From CAXPZW01 sp964221845 (GTDB lineage Bacteria > Bacteroidota > Bacteroidia > Flavobacteriales_D > Sanyastnellaceae), in NCBI GenBank assembly GCA_964221845.1, contig CAXPZW010000036.1:1-64000 (forward strand): 64,000 nt of DNA, given 5' to 3'. The notes below the pieces were generated by a model, which worked only from the letters and a program-made list of their open reading frames with translations, had not been told where the DNA came from and searched no databases. This document shows, in pieces, positions 31,642-39,976 of this stretch. The position numbers and the translations under genes are program-made. Every line of letters starts with the position of its first letter. The stretch's first letter is position 1.

Positions 31642-33108
31642 TCAGCCCGCCGCAAGGGTGCGGCGGCCCAACATCTTCAAGGTCAGCAGCAAGGCAAAAA
31701 AGCCGAGCAGCACCCACATCCCAGCACCGGGGCCACTTGGTGGTGGGGGCAGATCTGGGACTGCCGTGGGCAGCACCTCTCCTTTGTTCGTGTCTTGTGG
31801 AGCGTCGTTCATCAGGTGGTCGAGCTCGGTGATGTAGCGCTGGGACTTGTGGTGTTGCCAGCCGGTCAGCGCCTGCAGGTTGTCCACCTCGTCTTGACGA
31901 CGCTGGCGCTGGGTGCGCAGGTAAGCCTGGCCATCCTCACACGAGAAATCCCCTGAGGCCGAATGGGTCAACACGTAGCGTGCTTGGTAGTGCTGCTTGT
32001 TGGGGGTGACCTGAAACTGCAGGTCTTGCGGAAACTTGTCGCGGCTGTAGCGCACGTGCATGCGGGTAAAAAACACCGGGTCGCCACTGTTGAGCCAGTC
32101 CACGCCGGCATCTGCAAATTCCTGTTCCATGGGAGGCGGTCCCACACACGGGTCGCACTTCATACCTCCCCAAGAAGGGGTCACCGTCCAGGCGTACTCG
32201 GTAAAGATGCTGTTGCGGCCGTTGAGGGTGTACTGGCGGTCAAACAGGTCTACGTAGAAGTCGCCAAAATCGGGCTTGACAAAGAGGGGGATGTTGTTGC
32301 CGGTGGGCATTTCCACGTTGCGGTAGTTGGTGCACTCCACGCGGCCTTGGCGGGTCAGGGTATACACCACCATGTCCTGGGTGCCCTTGCTGTTGGCCAT
32401 GCCCAGGCGGATCGGAAGCATGAAGCGGTCCGACTCGTAGGTGATTTGGATGGGGCTGAGCCCTTGGCTGCCGAGGTTGGCGTAGGCCTGCTCGTTGACC
32501 TTGACCACAAAGAATTTGAGTTGGTTTTTGATGTAGGGATCCAGGACTTCGTGGGCGTTCCCGGGAATCTGGTACCCGTTGCCAGTAAGCCACGTCTTCA
32601 GCCCCTTGGAGTCCTTGGCCGAGAGGATGAGGATGTCGTACTCCCCCACGAGGTATTGCGCCTCAATGGTCACGCCCAAATCAGCGTCTTCTTCGAACTC
32701 CACCATCATGTCCATCATGGCTACTCCGGCCAATGTCCGGGTCTCGGCCCAGGCGTAATTCTTGACGAACTGCTGACAAGGGTTGTGGTCGTAGTATTCC
32801 ACTAGACGCGGAGCACTATAGTTGTTGAGTTGGTCAAACAGCCACGGGCGTACCACGCGGATGTCTTGCTCGTTGAGCACCACAGGCACGGGCACCACCA
32901 TGGCAAACTCACTCACGTCTCCTTGAAAATCAGAGCTCATGGTGATCACAGAATGGTTTTGGTCACGCACCAAGATGACCTCGGAGGTGTTGTTGAACAG
33001 GCTGGCGTCGGCCTTGGCCACATAAAAGCCGCAGAAAGCAGGGGCTTCGGCCGCGGTCAGCAGCAGTCCAAAGGCACCCAAAAAGGCAAAGAGGGATTTC
33101 AGATTCAT
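31642..33108 (-). CDS. DUF2330 domain-containing exported protein with C-terminal membrane helix
   Basis: The 488-aa protein has a signal peptide (residues 1 to about 24). The DUF2330 start signature is FCGFYVAKADASLFNNTSEV then ILVRDQNHSVITMSSDFQG. The extracytoplasmic domain fills most of the length and a single transmembrane helix lies near the C-terminus (GMWVLLGFFALLLTLKMLG) followed by a few basic residues. Function of DUF2330 is unknown. Its ATG overlaps the stop of the RnfD-like gene (ATGA), so the two are translationally coupled, which suggests a joint membrane complex. Confidence 0.88.
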   Translation of the reverse strand: MNLKSLFAFLGAFGLLLTAAEAPAFCGFYVAKADASLFNNTSEVILVRDQNHSVITMSSDFQGDVSEFAMVVPVPVVLNEQDIRVVRPWLFDQLNNYSAPRLVEYYDHNPCQQFVKNYAWAETRTLAGVAMMDMMVEFEEDADLGVTIEAQYLVGEYDILILSAKDSKGLKTWLTGNGYQIPGNAHEVLDPYIKNQLKFFVVKVNEQAYANLGSQGLSPIQITYESDRFMLPIRLGMANSKGTQDMVVYTLTRQGRVECTNYRNVEMPTGNNIPLFVKPDFGDFYVDLFDRQYTLNGRNSIFTEYAWTVTPSWGGMKCDPCVGPPPMEQEFADAGVDWLNSGDPVFFTRMHVRYSRDKFPQDLQFQVTPNKQHYQARYVLTHSASGDFSCEDGQAYLRTQRQRRQDEVDNLQALTGWQHHKSQRYITELDHLMNDAPQDTNKGEVLPTAVPDLPPPPSGPGAGMWVLLGFFALLLTLKMLGRRTLAAG

Positions 33109-33950
33109 GACGTTGGGGATTGAGTTGCGGGTTTGGGCGCGAACCAACGGAAGCGTTCGCCGCGCCAGATGAGGTTGAACAGCACCGTGAAGGGCGTCAG
33201 GAAAAACAGCGTCCAAATCGGTGCGGTGTGTACGTAGTAGAATTGGCTCACGCCGAAAGTGATCACCGCCAACAGCACGCTCCACACAATGCGTCCACGT
33301 TTGTGGCGCGGGGTGGTGACCGGGTCGGTGATCATGAAGAAGGTGAAGAGCAACAGGGCTCCGTTGCTCAAGCGGTGCAGCGGTACATCAAAGGTCCAGC
33401 CCAGGTACAAGACGCTGCGTGCGATTTCCAACAAGGCCAACGTGCCCAGGAACCACAAACTGGTGTCCACCCGCCCCACCCGAAAGAGCACCATGGCGGC
33501 TGCGGAACCAAAGAAGAACAGCAGCATCGGCCCGCTGCCCCACTGGCCGGGAGAAATCCACGCTTCGCCGGTGAGTACAATGGCCGCCACAATGCCCAGG
33601 TTGGCAGGATTGAAAATGTGCACCTTGTCGACCCGCAGCAAAAACTTGCTCCCAATGGCCAACATGGCCGCCAAGATGTAGACCTCGATTTGGTTGGCTT
33701 TCAACAGCAAACACAGGCCCAATGCGGTGATGGCCGCACTTTTCATCGAAGTCCACGACTTGCCCTTCCACACAATTCCGGTGGCTTGCACCAAGAACGA
33801 GGTGCCGAGCAGCGCAGCGTATGCTGTCCATTGCCCGGCCCAACCCAGATCTACAATGCCGTAGGTCAAAAAGGCGCTGAGTGCGAGGATTTGAAAGTGG
33901 CGTGGATCGCCAAAAAGCCAGGAGCGGAATGCGAGAAGTTGGGATTGCAT
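33105..33950 (-). CDS. RnfD/NqrB-like integral membrane protein
   Basis: The 281-aa protein has about nine transmembrane helices and the family phrases KVHIFNPANLGIV and FMITDPVTTPRHKRGR, found in RnfD and NqrB subunits of ion-pumping NADH/ferredoxin complexes. I do not see the SGAT-type threonine site for covalent FMN, and no other Rnf/Nqr subunits are nearby, so it is probably a stand-alone relative rather than part of a classical Rnf complex. ATG 33950 gives the start at the first membrane helix. It pairs with the DUF2330 gene through a 4-nt overlap. Confidence 0.82.
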   Translation of the reverse strand: MQSQLLAFRSWLFGDPRHFQILALSAFLTYGIVDLGWAGQWTAYAALLGTSFLVQATGIVWKGKSWTSMKSAAITALGLCLLLKANQIEVYILAAMLAIGSKFLLRVDKVHIFNPANLGIVAAIVLTGEAWISPGQWGSGPMLLFFFGSAAAMVLFRVGRVDTSLWFLGTLALLEIARSVLYLGWTFDVPLHRLSNGALLLFTFFMITDPVTTPRHKRGRIVWSVLLAVITFGVSQFYYVHTAPIWTLFFLTPFTVLFNLIWRGERFRWFAPKPATQSPTS

Positions 33951-34099
33951 AGGATCGGTGTGTGGTTCCCCGTACACGTGTTTGGTAAAGGGGTTCAAAT
34001 ACCGGATGCTTTTTTTTGCGTCATTCCACAAAGGCCCCTTGAAGGCTGGGCCAAACTGGCACACGGCTTGCCGCTGTGGAACCCCTAACTTCGCCCCGC

Positions 34100-37000
34100 A
34101 TGAAACGCGTGCTCAAATGGCTTCGAAACTTGCTGCTGTTGCTGCTGCTGCTGGCATTGGCCGTCTGGGGTGTGCTCCAAACCGAATGGGGCCAAACCTG
34201 GGCCACCCAGCGCATTGCGGGCTACTTGAGCGGTGAGTTGGGCACACGCGTGACCGTCGGCAGCGTCAACGCCGACTTTTTCTCGGACGCCATTTTGGGC
34301 GACGTCTACGTGGAGGACTTTACCGGCGACACCCTGGCCCACATCGGCGAGGTGCGCATGAACGGCTTCAATTTCAAGGAGCGCGCCTCCTGCATCCGCA
34401 TCGAAGAAATCGAACTGGACCGCCCCACCTTCTACCTGCACAAACCCGCGGGCAACACCGATTGGAACCTCCAGTTTTTGACCGGCTACTTTGCCACCGA
34501 AGGCACCGACTCTTCGGAGACCTGCGTGGAAATCAACCGCATTCGCATTGCCAATGGCCGTTTTCGCATGGACGACGACAACCAGGCCCCCATCGATGCA
34601 CCGCGCATCGATTGGATGCACATGGGGTTGAGCCAGGTTGACCTGGAAGCCGAAGATTTCAGGCTCTTGGGCGATTCCATCTCGGCGCAAATCGATCACC
34701 TGCATGCTTTGGAGCAAAGCGGCTTTCACCTGCAGGAATTCTCCGGGCTGTACCAAATGGATGACGAGCTGTTGATCGTGGACAACAACATTCTGCGCAC
34801 CAACAACAGCGATCTCAAAGGGCGCTTGGCCTTCAAGTTCAAGACGCTGGAGGACTTCTCAGACTTCGAAACCAAGGTGCGCATGAATTGCAGCTTTGCC
34901 GAAAGTCACCTGGAGATGGGCGACCTCGCCTACTTCACTGAAGCGCTCGAAGGACTAAAAAAACCCCTGAACTTCAGCGGCAAGATCCGCGGCCGGGTCA
35001 ACAACCTCAAAATCCGCGAGTTGGACCTGCGTTTTGGCAACCGCTCCCAATTCAAAGGCGACTGCGACCTCACCGGATTGCCCGAAATCGACCGGACCTT
35101 CATTGCACTGACCATTGATCAAGTGCAAACCAACAAGGGCGACTTGGAGGCCATCCCCATCCCCCCATTTACCTCGGGCAACAAGCTGAAGGCCCCAGCC
35201 AACTTTGCCCAACTCGGCAACATGCAGTTCGAGGGAAACTTCACGGGGTTCCTGTCTGATTTTGCGGCATATGGAGATTTGAAAACCGCCATCGGTGCGG
35301 TGCGCGCAGACATCCACATGGAAGAAGGCGCAGACACCTACACCTACGAAGGCCGCCTGAACACCGACAACTTTGACCTGGGCACCTTCTACAGCAACGA
35401 GACCTTGGGCAGCCTCACCAGCCATTTGGTGATCTCCGGCAGCGGACTCACCCGCGACGATTTGGACGCCACGGTAGTGGGCGACATCGACGCATTTGGA
35501 CTCAACGGTTACACCTACACCGGCACCACGGTCAACGGGCAGTACCGCCAGAACTTCTTTGAGGGGGACGTGATCCTGGACGACCCCGCGTGCATCCTGG
35601 ACTTTGGCGGAAAAATCGATTTTACCGCTCAGCGTCCTACATACCAGTTCGTGGTCGAAATCGGGAACATCGACCTCAAAACACTCAACCTCTACCAAGG
35701 CGCTGAGTACTCGTGCCTCTCGGGCAAGGCTACGGTGGACGGCGCCGGGTTTGACCTAAAAACCCTCGAAGGGAGTTACGTGATCGAAGACCTCACCTAT
35801 TGCGCGGTCTCGGACGAATGCCGCTTGGACCGGGTCAACATGACCGCCTCGCGCACCGACCGTGGCCGTAAGCTGACGCTGGAATCTTCCATCCTAGACG
35901 CCGACCTCACCGGACGCATCGACCTGGACAAACTGCCGCTGGCCGTGGAATTCATCTTGGCGGATTTGGTGCCCACCTACCCCGCTCCCCAGGGCGTGCG
36001 CGAACCTGATGAAGATTTTGATCTGAACGTCACGGTCAAGGACTGGACCTTGGTCCAAAGCTTCTTCCTTCCGGAGGTGAGCGTAGCTCAGGACACCCAA
36101 TTCCACCTGGACCTGCACGAAGACGTCCACGACTTCAGCGTACAACTCCACAGCGACTCACTGCGCTACCAGGACATCGTGTTCATCCGTCCCGATCTGG
36201 ACATCGCTCGCATTGGCCCAGGCGTGCTCATGGACCTGCACGCCGACCGATTGGCCCTGAGTCCCGCGCTCGGGTTTGATAGCCTGCAAGTGGATGCGCA
36301 AAGTGAAGGAGCTCGGGTGTTGACCCACATCGATTGGAACACCACACGCGAAGGCCATGCCGGCGAGCTGAACTCGGTGCTGGAGATTGTTTCCGCGGAC
36401 TCGCTCAACCTGTCGTTCAACGCCTCAGAGATTGAACTGAACGGCCGGACATGGGACCTCCACCCCGACGCGCTGGTGCAGTACACGCCCGAAGAAATTC
36501 ACGTTGAGAACATGGTCATCCAAGACGGTCCGGAGTTCCTGCGCGTGGCCGGCGACCTGAGTACTGATCCGCTCAAAGAGATGGAAGTGGAATTGGCCGG
36601 GTTTGAGCTCGACAACATCAACCCGTTCCTGGGCGACGCCATGGACATCCAAGGCAACGTGTCGGGCACTGCGTCCATCCGCGATCCGTACGACGAGAAG
36701 TTGATCAACTCCGACCTGATTGTGGCCGGGTTTGAGTTCCAAGGGTATGACATCGGAGATCTGTGCGTGGAGAGTGTCTGGGACAACACCACCGACCGCC
36801 TCTACCTCAATGGCGAGCTCAAGAAAGACGACTTCGACACCTTCGTGTTCAACGGACAATACATCCCCGAAAACCAAGAAAACTCGCTGGACATCCTCAT
36901 GACCGTCAACCGTTTTGAGTTGGACTTCATCAACACCTTTGTGGACGAGGGCGTTTCGGACCTGGACGGCACGGCAACCGGTTACGTGCACGTGACCGGC

Positions 37001-38494
37001 AACCCGGACAAACCGCTGCTCAACGGCGAGCTGGATTTTGACGAGGTCACCGTCAGCGTGGACTACCTGGGCACCACCTACACCTTTGCCGAGAAGGCCA
37101 CGATCTACCCCGACATGTTCACCCTGGACAACATCACCGTGCACGACCAGGAGAACAACGACGGCTTTTTGGTGGGCACCGTCATCCACGACAACTTCGC
37201 CGACTGGAACTTTGACCTGGCCCTGTTTGTGGACGAGGAACCCTTCCTGTGCATGAACACCACCAAGCAGGACAACGACCTATTTTACGGCAAAGCCTAC
37301 GGACAGGGCTACATCAACGTCTCGGGCTACCAAGACCACTTGATTTTTGACATCGAGCTGCAAAGCGGTAAAGGCACCTCGTTGGCACTGCCTTTGGAGG
37401 AAACCGGAGAGGTGCAGTTCGAAGACTTTGTCACCTTCATTGACCCCAACAAAAAGGAAGAAAAAACTGCGGTAGACCTCTCAGGCATTGAACTGAACTT
37501 TGGGCTGGACATCACGCCCGAGGCCGAGATCATGCTGATTTTGGACGAAGCCGTGGGCGACGTGATGCGCGGCCGGGGCCAAGGGCATTTGGAGATGAGC
37601 ATTTCCACCTTGGGCACTTTTGAGATGGTGGGACTCATTGAGGTGCTGGAAGGCAACTACCTCTTCACACTCAAAAACCTGATCAACAAGGAATTTGCGG
37701 TGCGCCCAGGCGGCACCATCGCGTGGTACGGCGACCCCATTGCCGCCGACCTCAACCTGGAGGCCATTTACGAGCTCGAAGCCCCGCTGTACGACCTGCT
37801 CGGAGATGAGAACAACGCGGCCTATAAGAACCGCTCGCCCATCGACCTGGTCATGGAGCTCGAGGGCAACATGTTGACGCCAGAGATTCACTTTGACATT
37901 GAGCTGCCCTCTGCGGACGACATCACGCGATCACGGGTCAATTCCATCTTGAGCTCTGAAGAGGAGTTGAATCGGCAGGCCTTTTCGCTGCTGGTATTGA
38001 AGCGGTTTGTTTCGCCGCACCATGGCGGGGGAAGTGCCGGAAACGCCTTGGCAGTGAACACCCTGGAAATGCTGTCCTCTCAGATGGGACTTTGGCTGAG
38101 TGACATCTCCGAGGACTTTGACATTGGCATCAACTACAGCCCGGGGGATGAGATTTCCAACGAGGAGATTGCCATTGCGCTGTCCACCCAGCTGTTCAAC
38201 GACCGCCTGCGCATCAGCGGAAACTTTGGGGTAAGCCAAGGCAACGAAGCCAACCAGAATCCCTCCAACCTCATCGGCGACATCAAGATCGAGTACAGCA
38301 TCACCGAGGACGGCAAGATTCGCCTTGTGGTGTACAACGAAACCAACGATTACGCCGTGGCCACGACCGCGCAATCCACATACACCCAGGGAGTTGGGGT
38401 GCTGTACCAAGAGGAATTCGACACCATGGACGAGTTCTATTGCGGGTTCAAGAACCTGTTCCGGCGCGAATCAGAGCGCTCGCCCTGCCGCTAG
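34100..38494 (+). CDS. tamB: TamB-like translocation and assembly module protein
   Basis: This 1464-aa envelope protein has an N-terminal signal-anchor helix (LRNLLLLLLLLALAVWGVLQ). A very long beta-helical AsmA/DUF490-like region follows, with repeating short strands and Asp/Gly turns. The C-terminal TamB domain includes GRGQGHLEMSISTLGTFEM, then GNYLFTLKNLINKEFAVRPG and the end block with NDRLRISGNFGVSQGNE. TamB spans the periplasm and moves lipids or outer-membrane proteins between membranes. A near-consensus -7 box (TAACTTCG) precedes the ATG. It stands alone, with no TamA partner adjacent. Confidence 0.92.
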   Translation: MKRVLKWLRNLLLLLLLLALAVWGVLQTEWGQTWATQRIAGYLSGELGTRVTVGSVNADFFSDAILGDVYVEDFTGDTLAHIGEVRMNGFNFKERASCIRIEEIELDRPTFYLHKPAGNTDWNLQFLTGYFATEGTDSSETCVEINRIRIANGRFRMDDDNQAPIDAPRIDWMHMGLSQVDLEAEDFRLLGDSISAQIDHLHALEQSGFHLQEFSGLYQMDDELLIVDNNILRTNNSDLKGRLAFKFKTLEDFSDFETKVRMNCSFAESHLEMGDLAYFTEALEGLKKPLNFSGKIRGRVNNLKIRELDLRFGNRSQFKGDCDLTGLPEIDRTFIALTIDQVQTNKGDLEAIPIPPFTSGNKLKAPANFAQLGNMQFEGNFTGFLSDFAAYGDLKTAIGAVRADIHMEEGADTYTYEGRLNTDNFDLGTFYSNETLGSLTSHLVISGSGLTRDDLDATVVGDIDAFGLNGYTYTGTTVNGQYRQNFFEGDVILDDPACILDFGGKIDFTAQRPTYQFVVEIGNIDLKTLNLYQGAEYSCLSGKATVDGAGFDLKTLEGSYVIEDLTYCAVSDECRLDRVNMTASRTDRGRKLTLESSILDADLTGRIDLDKLPLAVEFILADLVPTYPAPQGVREPDEDFDLNVTVKDWTLVQSFFLPEVSVAQDTQFHLDLHEDVHDFSVQLHSDSLRYQDIVFIRPDLDIARIGPGVLMDLHADRLALSPALGFDSLQVDAQSEGARVLTHIDWNTTREGHAGELNSVLEIVSADSLNLSFNASEIELNGRTWDLHPDALVQYTPEEIHVENMVIQDGPEFLRVAGDLSTDPLKEMEVELAGFELDNINPFLGDAMDIQGNVSGTASIRDPYDEKLINSDLIVAGFEFQGYDIGDLCVESVWDNTTDRLYLNGELKKDDFDTFVFNGQYIPENQENSLDILMTVNRFELDFINTFVDEGVSDLDGTATGYVHVTGNPDKPLLNGELDFDEVTVSVDYLGTTYTFAEKATIYPDMFTLDNITVHDQENNDGFLVGTVIHDNFADWNFDLALFVDEEPFLCMNTTKQDNDLFYGKAYGQGYINVSGYQDHLIFDIELQSGKGTSLALPLEETGEVQFEDFVTFIDPNKKEEKTAVDLSGIELNFGLDITPEAEIMLILDEAVGDVMRGRGQGHLEMSISTLGTFEMVGLIEVLEGNYLFTLKNLINKEFAVRPGGTIAWYGDPIAADLNLEAIYELEAPLYDLLGDENNAAYKNRSPIDLVMELEGNMLTPEIHFDIELPSADDITRSRVNSILSSEEELNRQAFSLLVLKRFVSPHHGGGSAGNALAVNTLEMLSSQMGLWLSDISEDFDIGINYSPGDEISNEEIAIALSTQLFNDRLRISGNFGVSQGNEANQNPSNLIGDIKIEYSITEDGKIRLVVYNETNDYAVATTAQSTYTQGVGVLYQEEFDTMDEFYCGFKNLFRRESERSPCR

Positions 38495-38572
38495 ACTTCC
38501 CACGTTTGGCCGAACAATGGCCGGGCCCGGCGGGTCTATTTCTGTACCTTCACCCCAACCAATTGAACCTGC

Positions 38573-39976
38573 ATGCAAGCGAAGCATTTTTTCCTCGCGC
38601 TCTGCGCGGCTGTTCTGACATTGCCTTCGGTCGCCCAAGAGGGCACCTGGGAGGTGGGCAGCACCACCCTCACCGAGTACGATTTGGCCACCGGCATTGA
38701 CCTGCCGTGGGAAATTCTCTGGGGTCCCGACGACCACATTTGGTGCAGCACCCGTCCGGGCAAGGTGCTCCGCATCGATCCCCAAACCGGCACCTACACC
38801 GAAATCCTCGAAAAGTCTGTGATGGGCAGCGGTTCGGGCGAAGGCGGCATGCTGGGCATGTGCCTCCATCCCAACTTCGACACCGATCCTTACTTGTACA
38901 TCGTGTACTGCACCGGTTCGGCCTGGACCGGGAGCGAGCAACTGAGCCGCTTCACCTGGAACGGCACCGAGTTGGTAGACGAAGAGGTCATCCTCGACGA
39001 CATTCCTGCGGGCGGCATCCACAACGGATCGCGTGTGCTGGTGCTTCCAGACAACACCCTGCTGATGACTACCGGCGATGTGGGTGACGGCGACTTCCAC
39101 AGCCAAAACCCCAACACCATTGCTGGCAAGACCCTCCGCCTCAACCTGGACGGCAGCATCCCCGCCGACAACCCCGATCCTACCAGCTACGTGTACAGCA
39201 TCGGCCACCGCAACGCGCAAGGCTTGTGTCTGGGCCCCAACGGACTGATCTACAGCTCTGAGCACGGCCAAAGCAACTGGGACGAGTTCAACATCATCAC
39301 CCCCGACGCCAACTACGGCTGGCCTGAGGTGGAAGGTCCGTGCAACACCTCTGCCGAGCAAGAGTTCTGCGAGGAAAACGACGTCACCGAGCCCCTGAAA
39401 ACCTGGAGCCCATGTGTGGCGGTCAACGGCATTGAGTACTACAACCACGAAGCCATTCCCGAGTGGCAAAACAGCGTGTTGATGGCCGTACTCGGTGGTC
39501 TCAGCGGCGTCTACGAGCGCCTGAGCGTGCTCCACATGAACGACGACGGCACGGTCATCGACAGCGAAGACCAGTACTTCTCGGAGTTCAACCAGCGCAT
39601 CCGCGACATCTGCGTGAACCCAAACACCGGTGCAGTATACGTGGCCCTCAACGGCCCGGGCTACCCCGGTTCTGGTCCCAACACCATCAAGGAGTTTGTG
39701 AACGAGTCGTACGTTTCGGTGAACGAATTGGAAGGCAACGCGCCTGCGGTAACCGTGTTCCCCAACCCGGTAGACGCCAGCGGCACCATTGCGTTTGAAG
39801 AAGGCTTCATCGGTGGCAAGTTCACCGTGATGAGCTTCGAGGGCAAGGTGGTGGACCAACGCTACGTGGAAGACACCCAAATGACCTTCGACGCTTCTTC
39901 GTGGGCGGCAGGCCAATACTTTGTGCGCGCGGAAAGCGCCTTCGGCACCGCCACCCAAACCTTTGTGGTTCGCTAG
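38573..39976 (+). CDS. PQQ-type sugar/sorbosone dehydrogenase-like protein with T9SS tail
   Basis: The 467-aa protein has a signal peptide (to about residue 22). A six-bladed propeller of the glucose/sorbosone dehydrogenase (GSDH) family follows, with LPWEILWGPDDHIWCSTRPG, GMLGMCLHPNFDTDPYLYI, GIHNGSRVLVLPDNT and YVYSIGHRNAQGL. The last 75 residues are a T9SS type A sorting domain (VTVFPNPVDASGTI ... AAGQYFVRAE ... QTFVVR). It should be secreted or surface-attached and oxidise sugars or similar compounds with PQQ as cofactor. The next gene, a TonB receptor, starts at the base after its stop, so uptake of product or cofactor is an attractive inference. Confidence 0.9.
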   Translation: MQAKHFFLALCAAVLTLPSVAQEGTWEVGSTTLTEYDLATGIDLPWEILWGPDDHIWCSTRPGKVLRIDPQTGTYTEILEKSVMGSGSGEGGMLGMCLHPNFDTDPYLYIVYCTGSAWTGSEQLSRFTWNGTELVDEEVILDDIPAGGIHNGSRVLVLPDNTLLMTTGDVGDGDFHSQNPNTIAGKTLRLNLDGSIPADNPDPTSYVYSIGHRNAQGLCLGPNGLIYSSEHGQSNWDEFNIITPDANYGWPEVEGPCNTSAEQEFCEENDVTEPLKTWSPCVAVNGIEYYNHEAIPEWQNSVLMAVLGGLSGVYERLSVLHMNDDGTVIDSEDQYFSEFNQRIRDICVNPNTGAVYVALNGPGYPGSGPNTIKEFVNESYVSVNELEGNAPAVTVFPNPVDASGTIAFEEGFIGGKFTVMSFEGKVVDQRYVEDTQMTFDASSWAAGQYFVRAESAFGTATQTFVVR

